Shown piece after piece: positions 23,075 to 34,007 of a stretch of 64,000 nucleotides of DNA. This DNA comes from Stenocarpella maydis (taxonomy: Eukaryota; Ascomycota; Sordariomycetes; Diaporthales; Diaporthaceae). Both the position numbers and the translations under genes were made by a program. A model generated the notes under the pieces. That model did not search any database. It saw nothing but the letters and a program-made list of their open reading frames with translations, and had not been told where the DNA came from. Every line of letters starts with the position of its first letter. Position 1 is the stretch's first letter. Where the stretch lies: positions 20,766-84,765 of the forward strand of contig NQMI01000085.1 in assembly GCA_002270565.1 (NCBI GenBank), written 5' to 3'.

Positions 23075-23287
23075 ATGGAGTCTAAGCTAGAGGCCGCCAA
23101 GGAGGAACATCATATAATTAATATAAAGATTGAGCGTTTAAGAAAGCAGAAGCACATATGGTATGATAAGATAATGCATACTATTTATTGCGGAATTAAT
23201 AATCTGGAGGAGTTGGAGCGTATAGAAAATAAGGAGGCTGAGATTGAGTATATATGGATTGCTAAGCAATCCATTAAGGCTGCATAG
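23075..23287 (+). CDS. Antisense coiled-coil ORF inside the retrotransposon, 70 aa
   Basis: This plus-strand ORF starts at an ATG near the 3' end of the element, opposite to gag-pol. It is one of very few frames without stops in a heavily mutated region. It is highly charged and helical: MESKLEAAKEEHH, then IERLRKQKHIWYDKIM, then INNLEELERIENKEAEIE. From memory, similar small Arg/Lys/Glu-rich proteins with an RLRKQK-like core and an EELE segment are common in fungal genomes near LTR elements; I cannot verify that here. After the stop at 23285-23287 the frame continues with stops, so the original protein may have been longer. Function unknown; it may be nonfunctional after RIP. Confidence 0.4.
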   Translation: MESKLEAAKEEHHIINIKIERLRKQKHIWYDKIMHTIYCGINNLEELERIENKEAEIEYIWIAKQSIKAA

Positions 23288-26200
23288 AGGAGTTCTATAG
23301 AGGAGGCTAGTAGAATGGTAGCATAGGAGGTATAGCTGCATTCTAAGGGTGAAGTAGGGGTTTTTAATTGGAGTATAATAATGGATTTAAATGCTAATTA
23401 GGGAAGATTCCTGGATATTAGTGCTAAAGGAAATATGCCTATAGGTAGCTTATCTGGTGCCTAAATTTTTACTAGTTGCTAAATACACTTGGTATGCTAA
23501 TTAACTAATAGAGTGTTTAATTAGTTGGAGGGTTAATTAGTTGTTAGTTGGGTCCATTAGTTGTTTTATTTGTAGCTAGATTCCTAGCCTTAAAATCCTT
23601 TAAGAGTTACCTATAGTGCATAAGGTTCTATTCTGGTTCTTATGTGTTTTTACTAGTATTATATCCCTTTTATTTAATTAGGTACTCTATTATTCCTTAG
23701 TATTATCTTGAGTTTATGATCTTTTCTACTTTATATTTTTTGTTATATTTATTAATGGTTTTAATTTATATTTTAAGTTTTGCGTTTTTTAATGCTAGTT
23801 TGAGAAGAGAAATATGGAAATTATTGTATTATCTTATTCCCTTAAGTAGTAAGAGTTTGTAGTTAGTATTTGATTGTTTCTTTAGAATTTTAAATAGGCT
23901 GATTTTCTTATAGTTAAGCTTGTTGCTAGGGTGCTTGGTTTTAATATTTTAGTAAAGAAAGTAGACCTTATCTCCTTCTTTAAGAATTAGTCCCTTAATT
24001 CTTTTTTAATTTATATATTTCATTATTTATTCTTATATAAAAGAAAGTTCTGCCTGAATATCCTTCTGGATTTATTTAATTTATATTACTTTCTACTCTG
24101 CTAATTCTGCTAGAGTGTTATCTAGTAGTAACATATAGTATGCCTAAGGTTCATATTTGTAGAGTATAAAGAAAGGTGACTGTCTAGTTGTGCTGGTTGT
24201 TATACTGTTATAAGCAAACTGTGCTAGTGGTAGCAGTTTAACCTAATTATCTTATAATTGGTTGATATAGTGTTGGAAGTACTGTTCCACAATCTGGTTG
24301 ATTTGTTCTATCTATCTGTCTGTTTGCGGGTATACTATAATTGAGAGCTTGTGTTTTACTTTAAGCTATTTTATTAGTGACTTCTAGAAGTTTAATGTAA
24401 AGAGCTTGTCTCTATTTAAGATAATCTTATATGGCATTCTGTAGTTGCTTATAATAACTTATAGGAATATATATGCAAGTTCTTTTACTATACTAGCTTC
24501 CTTATATAGTATGAAGTATATATACTTGCTCAGTCTATAAACTACTACTAGAATGCTGTTATATAGTACTTTAGTTAAGGGTTCTCGTGAGAGAGGTAGC
24601 TTGATAATGAAGTCCAGACTGATAGATGACCATATAGTTGTAGGTACTGGTAGGAGTTTTAGTAATCTATATGGTTTGTACCTGGAGGCCTTGTTTTTGT
24701 TATATGCATTGCATTTGCTGATGATGGTCTGAACTTTTTTCTTGAGTTTGGGAATCTAGTGGTTCTGCTAGATTCTCTTAATAGTTGCTGCTACTCCCTA
24801 GTAGCTATATGCTGGTGCTTTATATATTTCCTTAATTAATTCATTTTATTCTTTCGGATCTGTAGGGGTTCTCCTGGTCTGGAAGTTAACTCCAATTATA
24901 GTATTAAGTTCTTAGTTAAGAATAAAGCTTCTATCTTTCTAAGTTTTAAATACTATTTATTTTATAGGCGAATCTTTATTTTGATGGTTGGGTCTTTAGC
25001 TGAGTGTATCTGCTCTTGCGTTTTTAACTCTATCTATGTGAATGACCTTGATATTGAATTATAATAAGAACTCTATATATCTGACTTATTGTTTGTTAAG
25101 GGTTTTGGTTGTTATAAAGGTTATAAGATTCTTATAATCTATGTAAAGTTTGATCTGTTTTTTAGCTCTAATGAGGTAGTGCTACTATTCCTGAAATATA
25201 TATATTATTATTATAAATTCCTTATTTAGAGTAGCGTATTAGGTTTTTAGTCTATTAAATTTCTTGCTAAAGTTTGTAATAATGTGTGTCCTTCCTTATT
25301 TATCTTTTTAAGTAAGTTCTCCGCCTGTAGCGTTATCCAAGGCATCTATATAGATTTCGAATTTCTTCCCTAGGTCTGCTTCCTTAAATATGGGGTCTCC
25401 TATAACCTTATCCCTAAGTATCTAGAATGCTTATTATTTAGTATTTATTCACCTAAAGATATAATCTTTCTTGGTAAGGTCTATTAATAGTTTTATAATG
25501 TTACTATATTGTGTGATAAATTATTGATAGAAGTTGGTGTATCCAAGGAATGCTCTGATGTCCTTAATGTTAGTAGGGGTTGGCCATTCCTTAATTACTT
25601 TGACTTTTCCTTCTTGCATCTTGATTTTTCCTGGTTTGATTGTGTACTTAAGGTAGTTAACTTTTTATACATGCTAGTTATACTTTTCTGGTTCTACTAG
25701 GAGATTAGCATTCTAAAGTTTTTAAAGAACCTTTCTAATATATTCCTTATAATTATTAAGGTTTTCTAAGAAGATTAGAATATTATTTAAGTAGACAATA
25801 ATAAAGATATTAAGGTATTTACTTAGAACTTAGTTAATTATTTCCTGGAATAATATAGGTATATTAGTTAATCTAAAAGGCATAACTATCATTTCATAAT
25901 ATCTATAGCATATCCTAAATGCTATTTTCCATTCTTTTCTTTCTTTTATTTAGATAAGGTTGTATTCATGCTTTAAGTTAAGTGCTATAAACTATCTTAC
26001 TCCTCTAAGTTAGTCCTATAATTCCTTAATAAGCAGGAGAGGGTATTGGTTTTTAATTATAATGTTATTTAATTATTAGTAGTCTATATAAAGTCATAGC
26101 TTGCTATTCTTCTTTAGTATAAAGAGGATCAGGTATCTAGCTAGTAATTATAATAGCGTGATGAATCCCTTCTGGAGGTTTTCATTAAGGTATTCCCTAA

Positions 26201-29200
26201 GTACTTTAAGTTATTCTTTATTAAGTCTATAGATAGGCTTAAACTAGGGTATTATTCTAGGTTTTAATGGTATTTTATAGTCTTATTATGTATATTATAG
26301 TAATATAGTATTAAGTTATTCTTGAAATACTTTCTTAAATTTATAATAGTCTTCTAGTATCTATATTAGTCTATTGGTCTTATTTCCTTCTCTCTCTTCT
26401 TTTAGGTAAAGGAGGTATTATTATATTTCCTATATTATATATTAACTGGTTGTATTGGAGTGGCGATCTCTTAATTGGCTTTAATCCTCCTATAAGGAGT
26501 CTGAGTAGCTCAATCCTTCTCTGTTTTCCTAGAGCCCAGCCTTCTGCCTATCCTTAGAGGTATTTATAGGTCCATTTAAGTGCATTACCTATTTGCTGTC
26601 CTTAGTGATATAACTCCTTCCCTTGCTATTGATTATAACCTTCTTTTGGGGAATAGCATTATCCTAAAAGATCTAGCTAATAGTCTAATTAATTTAGGGA
26701 TTATTCTTCCTTAACTAAGGTATTCCTAAGATTAACTAATAATTTGCTGTCTTAGTAATATTGAATAATAGTAATTCCATGCGGTTGTAAATCCTAACTA
26801 AGAGGGGATTAGTCTCTATATTTATAATTCTATTACTATAAGATACTTTAGTTCCATCCACTATATTAAGTCTATAGGGTTCCCTTTTCTTATACTATAG
26901 TAGGTAATATCTATTTACTATCTTTAGGGAAATGAAATTCCCTTATGTTCTACTATTGATGAGTGCTAAGCATTATATATATCCTAGCTCTACCTGTACT
27001 ATTAGGTGGCTATAGTTGCTTATTATTGCACATAAGTACCTTATGATATAGTTGGTTGCTGCCTGAGGCTTTATAGATAGCCCTTCTAGTTTTTTAACTG
27101 TTTGTTTATAGCTAGGACCTCCTTAATACTCTTAAGATTTTGCTTTATAATATTTTATAATCCTTATAGGTTATTAACTAGCTGTTACCTGCTGTAATCT
27201 TATTCCTTTATTATTGTAGTTTTAAGTAGCAGCTCCTGCTATCTTAGTAGATGCTAGTTCTGAGCTTTATTAAGTATGTGCACCTTGCAAGTTGGTTTGT
27301 TGCAATTTGCCCATTTATTAGGGTTCTGGAGGCATTCTAAAGGTATACAGGAGTCCAGCCTTATTAGGGCGTATCCCATCTTATTATGTTTTTAGTATAG
27401 GTGCTAGTTCTTAAAATTATTATACTTATATATATGTTTAATATCCTTACCTAAATATTATTGGGGAAACTAGCTATACTTGGTTTTCTCTCTTATGTGT
27501 TCCTTGCATCCATTATAAATATAGGATACCTAAGAGATATCTTTATATTTGTTATGTGAAGGACACACGCGTCCTGCATCTCCTAATCTCCTGTATTCTT
27601 AGGTAGGTTGTCTTATAGTTTCTTTAAAAGGTCTTCCTGCAATTATAACTGCTGTAATATTAGTTCTTGGGGCTAGAAGGGGTGCTTATTTTAGGTAATC
27701 TTGCGGTTCCTTCCACTAGGTTTGTAACGTAAGTAGGGCCTAAGGGATAGGCTTTCCTTCTATCCTAGGGTTAATCTATAGGAGCTCCTCTCTATTTCCT
27801 ACTACTAGGGTTTTTCCCTACTTCCCTAAAGCGTTCTTAGGAAACCATCTGGTGGCCTCCTTATTACTGCAGTAAGTAGTATAGCTATTATTAAAGCAAG
27901 TTATCTAACTAAGTGATGCATATGCCTTTCTAGGGTTCTGGGGATTCCTCATTAGTGGGATAGGCTGCCATCATGCCTTATCTTTCTAATGTTTTTTACA
28001 TTAGGATTTAGTATATTGGGAGAAGTATAAACTATTATAAAGGTCTTTCTTATTAGGGTTATAGAAGTTACATCCTTTATCCAGATCTTAATCTAAGTAT
28101 ACCTGATACTGGTTGTATACTATTATTCTATAGATATAGTATTTATTTGCAAGTTCCCATTGCAGTTTGGACCTGGGTGGCCCTTGCATATTGTGAGTGG
28201 CTATACTGGCTTAGCGGGTAGCTTCATTAGTCTATCAGGTTTCTTTAGGTACTAACTTCTAATCCCTATTTTTCTTTAGAGCCTGGCATTCTAAGGCGAA
28301 GTATCCTATCTTATTGCAATTATAACATTTAATATTTTTCTTATCCTTATATTGGGCAACATCTAGTTCTATAGGTCCTATATGCTATCCCTATTAGGTG
28401 CTTAACTTCTAATATTTCTTTCTTATGTTGGATTTATACTTATGGAATGTAGTTTATTTAGAAGTTCATTCTTTCTTTTCCAAGCGTTATTTATAGAGTC
28501 TATTATTAATCTGGATAGCTATTTTTATGTAATATAAAAAATTATTAGGTTAGTTTATAACTTTATTAAGTTTGTCCTTTACTTTGTCCTTTAATCTGCA
28601 ATAGAATATGAATTTCTTTATGTTATCGGTATAGTTAATTTTAGTATAGATTTACTGGAATTCTGCTGTATAGTTAATCATTAAACCACGCTATTTATAA
28701 TTCACTAGGTCCCTTTCTGCCTGCCATTCTTTATTTGGGTTCTAAAATAGGGATCTAAGGGCATCCTTATAGCCTTTATAGCTGCTAAAAATCTGCTATA
28801 TTTCAAGCTTGCAAGCTTTAAATAATTCTATATTAATAAAATCAGTTAGGTAGGGTTTGAATTAAGCTAAAGCTTATCCTTTAAGGAAAGAGGATATATG
28901 TATAACCCTTTTTCCGCTAGGCTGTATGTTTAGACTATAGAAGCGCTAGTAGGCCCTAACCTGCATTAGGTATGCCTAAAGTTATCTAGTAGTTCTATTA
29001 TAGGGGGCCGGAGTATTAAGCTTAATATATTCCTTTATTTAGATTGGGGTATTAATAATGTTGGCTCTAGCTTGGAGAGTGGTGATCTCCTATTGAAGCT
29101 ATTCGACTTCCGCATTATACTAAGCTTAATCTTCTATAAGGAGGCATAACTACCTAATCTCATTAGCTAGTTCCTGGATATAGGGGTCCATAGCCTTATT

Positions 29201-29334
29201 ATTAGCAAGCTCATCTAGTTTATAGAGGAGATTGCAAGTAGGGGTAGTTATTCTAGAGTCTGATATTATAAAGGGTTTTGCATATAATATTGCTTAAAGT
29301 TCGTATAGTAATATATAAATAAGAGTTATTAAAA

Positions 29335-29814
29335 TATAATGATTAAAGGGGTTTCCAAGTATATAATCCTGAAAGATTAAGGGTTTATATTTGGAATACG
29401 TTATTAGGCGGTTGTTAAGTAATATTATTAATTAATAATAATCACTAGCTATAAGGCTATTTAATACTAGGATTAAATACTTAGATTAATAATTAAAGAG
29501 TTTATTCTATAAAAGCTATTTACTATAGTAATAACTATATAGTTATATATTCTAACTCTTTAGTAGGATATCCAGATTTACTAGTTATCCTTGCTATCCT
29601 TAGTGGTGGTATTAAGTTAGGCTTTAGTGTTGGATAACTGGGCTAGCCAGCTATCCAAGTTATTTATAAGCTATGGGTGGGTTCCCGACCCTAACCCTGG
29701 AGCATGCGGGTTCCGTGTACAAGTAACTGCGGGGTTGTACCGTCGTATATGTTTTCGCCATCCGGGGCCTGCAATCTGGGCCCCTGGGGGTGCCATCGCT
29801 GTTGGCTCATAACA
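29335..29814 (-). repeat. LTR, right copy (5' LTR of the element)
   Basis: 480 bp, ending GGCTCATAACA, directly repeated from 22232-22711. Its first dinucleotide is TA where the left copy has TG, a G-to-A change. A 61-codon plus-strand ORF inside it is just LTR sequence. Confidence 0.9.
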
Positions 29815-29819
29815 TAAAT
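29815..29819. repeat. 5-bp target-site duplication, right
   Basis: TAAAT, identical to 22227-22231. Confidence 0.85.
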
Positions 29820-30875
29820 ATTATGTATTATAATAAATTATAAATAAGTATTATCCTTTCATGTTTTAATATTTTGATTAAGTAGATTGTTATTTGGTAC
29901 TCTTCTCGGTCCTCTACGTTCAGATGATATGTTTTTCAGAGTAACCTAAGTGCTAAGGAAGCTATGTATTATTTTGGCAGCTGCTAAACTGCGAAAAGTT
30001 AAGATCTGACCCTCCTTTTATGGCAGAGTATGCTTTTTGGAATATGGAAGGCAACACCTCCCTCCCATCCAGGATTAAGTTTCCGGTCGTACGTATCGTA
30101 TACATCACGAGCCGTTGCTAGGATCACACATCAGGCTCCTAGGCGACGGGATCGGTCATCATACACGATAATGAAAGCCCCTCCTTCCGACCCATGATTA
30201 TCCGCAGGATAATTACACACCGCTTATCGCTGGTTAATCAGACTCCTAGGCGATGGGATCGGGCTTCTTATCACGATCATGCCGTGACTCAAAACCATGC
30301 CACGTTAGCTTATTGCAAACTTCGGCCGCACTTGGTACCCATGACTATCTAGACTGTGTGCTTTGCTCGAGTGGGGACTTGACGAAGCCGTCCTTATGGC
30401 TCTCCAGGTTAGTCCTGCTGTAGATAGGTGGGCCTCCTGTAGAATCTGAATGACCAGGTATTCTTTCTCTCGGAAGCACTAAGAATACACCTCCGCAAGC
30501 ATTACAAACGTTGAATCGCGTTGTACATTTTCTATTGCAAAACTTGGGCCCACCAGGTCACGCATTTCCCAATTTGTTAACAAAAGCGACTCTGCGTGGA
30601 AAAGTCAAACTGTAACGTTTAAAATGCTTGTAGAGGGTATATGTTATACCGGACTCGAGGAGCAGCGCATGGCGCCACCGAAATGCTCGGATGTCATAGC
30701 AACGACACTGGCTTGAAGGCTAGCTCCCCTGTTCTATTACTATCACCAACTTGTATAAGAATGGGCCACACGGCCGGCACGATTCCAAGTTCAAATTGGC
30801 TGTATCTGATTATTGAGCTCTTAAGAAACTCCATTCTGAAGCAACTAAAGCACAAGTCAAGTCAAGACATAACTA
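29820..30875. other. Region between retrotransposon and P450, with paired repeats
   Basis: The first ~70 bp is AT-rich, the rest ordinary. Two related ~25-bp direct repeats occur at 30131-30155 and 30238-30262 (core CTCCTAGGCGAYGGGATCGG). The sequence next to the P450 start is its likely promoter. A plus-strand 128-codon frame at 30641-31027 overlaps the P450 first exon in another frame and is a shadow. Confidence 0.45.
30131..30262. repeat. Two ~25-bp direct repeats, 107 bp apart
   Basis: TCAGGCTCCTAGGCGACGGG at 30131 and TCAGACTCCTAGGCGATGGG at 30238, each followed by ATCGG. The two differ by two transitions. They could be protein-binding sites of the P450 promoter or the remains of a duplicated repeat. 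Confidence 0.5.
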
Positions 30876-32855
30876 ATGATGCTCCCCATCGCGATATGGG
30901 CGCCGGCCGTACTACTTGTACTGTTCCTGCTCGTCAAGTCAGTGCTCAGCACTCTGAAAGCCATCCGCTCGCCGCTGAGCGACATACCAGGACCATGGTA
31001 CGCCCCACTGACCACGCTTCACCTTAAATGGGGCTTCTCGACGGGAGAGATCTGGAAGACTGTGGAGAAGGCCCACGCCAATTATGGGCCGATCGTCCGC
31101 CTTGGGCCGCGCCAGATCTGGATCTCAGACAAGAACGCCCTCAAGGAGATCTTGGTCAAGGTGGATCTTCCCAAGGTCGCCATGTATGCTGAGATCTCAC
31201 GAGACAAGCTTAGTCCTGGTCTCTTTGGGGAGATGTGAGTAACTAACAGGGTTTCTGAACCGACATTCTTGGGCACTTCAGGCTGACAGGCTACTCCGAA
31301 CCAGCCGCTATGAACCCCACAAGAAGCTGAAGCGCTTCTTGTCGCCGGCCTTCACTGTCAACTACATTGACAACCTCGAGTCATACTTTCAGCAGACCGT
31401 CCTGGCTCTGCTTTCAAAGTATCAGACCACCATCGACCACAACCCGGATCTCGCCAAGCATGCCGGCTTCCAGGTTGACCTGATGGAAGACCTCCACAAC
31501 GTGGCGCTTGACATGTAAGTGCCTTGATCAGGTCCAGACGTGTACGCCTCACAAACTGAGACGCCCCGACGCGCAGCATGGGGGAGTGCTCCTTCGGCAA
31601 GGGCTTCGGCCAGACGAACCCGGACATGATTGAGGTGGAGAACGGCGTGGACGAGAAGGTGTGGAAGTCCATCCCGCGGTCCATCTTCGACGGGCTCGCG
31701 AGGCGCTACCGGTCTGTCTACGTGAAGAGGCTGTTCCGGCAGCTCGGCTGGGACATCAAGTTCGACTGGCCCGCCGAGATGATTACCGCCATCGACGCCG
31801 TCGTCCGGCGCCGGAGCAGCCAAAAGTACGGCGGGGTCGCCGAGCGCCAGGACCTGCTGCAGCACAGTAAGGAGATTTCCAGTTGTAGTTTTGATCACTC
31901 GGGCTGGCTCTTTCCAGCCCACAGCATTTTGACTCGAGCAGACCCGCCCCCCCCCGCCCTCACTGCCCCGGTGGCTAGCTGACCCTCTCTCTACCCACGG
32001 CAGTGATCGACGAAGGCCGCAAGCCCGACACGGGCACCGTAATGACCTCCCGCGACATCATCGACCAGATGGCCGAGGTGCTCCTCGCCGGCTCGGAGAC
32101 CACCAGCGGCACCATCGCGTGCCTCTTCCTCGAGCTGGCGCGGAGCCCGGCCGTGCGCGCCAAGCTGCTCGCGAGCCTGCCGCCGCTCGGCGTCATGGAC
32201 GGCGACATCATCACGTCCAAGACGGTGCGGACGGATCCGCGCTACGAGTACCTCGAGGCCTGCATCAAGGAGAACCTGCGCATGCACCCCATCGCCTCGG
32301 AGATGGGCCGCCGGACGGGCGAGCAGTCGGTCGAGATCATGGGCCACAGGCTTCCGCCGCACACTGTCGTGAGCGCTAGCTATAGGGCTCTGCACCTCAA
32401 CGAGGAGCACTGGCCTCAGGCGCAGCGCTTCTGGCCTGAGAGGTGGCTGCCCGAGGACAAGAGGGAGGGTGCCCCGGCTCCCGAGTAAGTTCGGAGTTAC
32501 CTGCCTGCATCTAAACCACAGGCGCGTCTCGACAGTTGATTAACCAGCCGCTTCCACAGCATGGATGCATACTATCCCTTCTCTGGTGGGAAGCACTCCT
32601 GCATAGGCATCAAGTAAGTAAATCTGCTAAAGTTCTCCGTCCTCGCAACTCGCCTCTGACTTCACCTGCTGACTCGGCTGTCTTGTGATTAGCTTCGCCT
32701 GGGCGGAGATGCGAATGGTGGCCGCCAATATCTTCAGCCGCTTTGATGTCATTGAGGTGCCTGGTCAGGATATCGATTTCAGGCAGTATATCACGATGCA
32801 GTTTACCAGCGGCCACTGGCAGGTCAAGCTCAAGCCGAGGCAGCTTAAGTTTTGA
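30876..32855 (+). CDS. Cytochrome P450 monooxygenase, 523 aa
   Basis: P450s of this kind insert one oxygen atom into a substrate with electrons from NADPH-P450 reductase at the endoplasmic reticulum. Six exons (30876-31234, 31290-31514, 31577-31866, 32004-32484, 32560-32613, 32693-32855) give an exact frame; the fifth is only 54 nt. An N-terminal membrane anchor (residues ~1-24) and a hinge with IPGP are present. The C-helix region reads HKKLKRFLSPAF, the I-helix oxygen-binding motif AGSETT, the K-helix ENLR, then PERW. The heme-binding loop is FSGGKHSCIG with the ligand Cys. All key residues are intact. The converging Zn2Cys6 gene downstream might regulate it. The substrate is unknown, and no polyketide or peptide synthase is nearby. 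Confidence 0.93.
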
Positions 32856-34007
32856 ACTGGCAGAGCAGAATTCTCGGCACTATAATAGCATATTGTTTCA
32901 TGTTGAGCGTCAGGACCTGATTATCTAGAATAGGTAGATAGTTAGAAATCGCCTCCAGCTAGACTTTACCCATTGGCAGTTTCCCCGAATAGGTCTCTCC
33001 TTTCCCGTTCTAATGGATTGCCTTGATGTCCACGCGGTGAGGGTTTCCCAGAGGTGGTCTGGGGGATGGAAATCGCGGCTTGGACTGCAAAGGTTACGAG
33101 CCGAGGCGGTAGCATGACGAGTCGGGTGAGATAGGGTCGCTCTCCCCGTCCGAGGTTGGCCCCTCGGGCAGGGCGTACGCCTGGCGCAGGCCGAGCTGTT
33201 TTGGCTTGCTTGTGGACGACGCGCTTTCGAACAGAATGTCCCGGGCGGCTGGCTGCGGTTCGGTCCAGGCGTTGAGATGTCTCAATGTGGTACTGATGAC
33301 ATGAGAAGGTAAGTCAGGTAAGTGTCTCCTTTTTGAACTCGGGCGAATCCTTTGCTATATTCTTTTAATCATCAAGTTGGAATAGAACCGAATTCCACAG
33401 AATGGATAACGTTAAATATCCCTTAATTTTGACAGGAACCGGTGGATACGCTATCAGGTGGCCACTTAACTTATTCTCTTAGACTTGCTTTGTTCTGTCA
33501 CGATTGCGCTGGATGACAGGACGAACTTCAGCAGGAGACAGTATGCCTACCTCAGCCTTTTCCTGGATCTTTTCACGGGGCCACTGTCGTAGCGCTGAAT
33601 GTGTCTGTGGCTCTCATTGCCCATTGGACCTTGGATAATGTTTCGCCGGCGAACATTAGGTTGCGTTGTCTGCAGCAGTTATGCATAGGATCTGCACGGT
33701 TTAAACTGCTCCTTGTCTGACCGGCCGCTCCCAGACACGGCAACTCAAAGTGCAGTCCTTCCAGTCTACACCAGTCTCCAGCATCAGGCACTGGAGGAGC
33801 GCTTCTGGGAGTGTTCGGGCAAGCTCATTTTCAGATTGGGGACGGCCAGTTGACAGCGCGGGGATGTGAGCACTTATCAGAATAGGTAGGTAGAGGTCTC
33901 CCATGGCTGTATCAACTAAAGATCCTCCAAAAGTTGCAGTTACATAATCATACATGGATTCTCGGGCTCGACCCGTAGCAGAGTCGACGACCACGCATGT
34001 GCTTTCC
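32856..34007. other. Intergenic between P450 and Zn2Cys6 gene (convergent)
   Basis: Both neighbouring genes end here. Only short frames (63-97 codons) lie in it, none with a motif. No repeat or RNA gene seen. Confidence 0.5.

Larger units (their letters stand above)
22232..29814 (-). mobile_element. Full-length Ty3/gypsy LTR retrotransposon, RIP-degraded, minus orientation
   Basis: A 7,583-bp element has two 480-bp LTRs and a 5-bp target duplication TAAAT. Coding remains read on the minus strand in the order gag, reverse transcriptase, integrase, which is Ty3/gypsy order. Near 28285-28330 lies a gag zinc knuckle, CYNCNKIGYFALEC, with Tyr where His is expected. Near 25560-25830 lies the reverse transcriptase core, with VYLNNILIF where YLDD is normal, then GYTIKPGKIKM and IRAFLGYT. 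Near 24240-24760 lies the integrase core, with SISLDFI, VVVYRLSKY and LNRDKLFT. Many in-frame stops are TAA or TAG where Gln or Trp is expected. All these changes are C-to-T or G-to-A, the mark of RIP. The element cannot encode working proteins. Confidence 0.92.

Noticed and set aside
29627..29812. 61-codon ORF at the end of the retrotransposon
   Set aside because: Lies wholly inside the right LTR.
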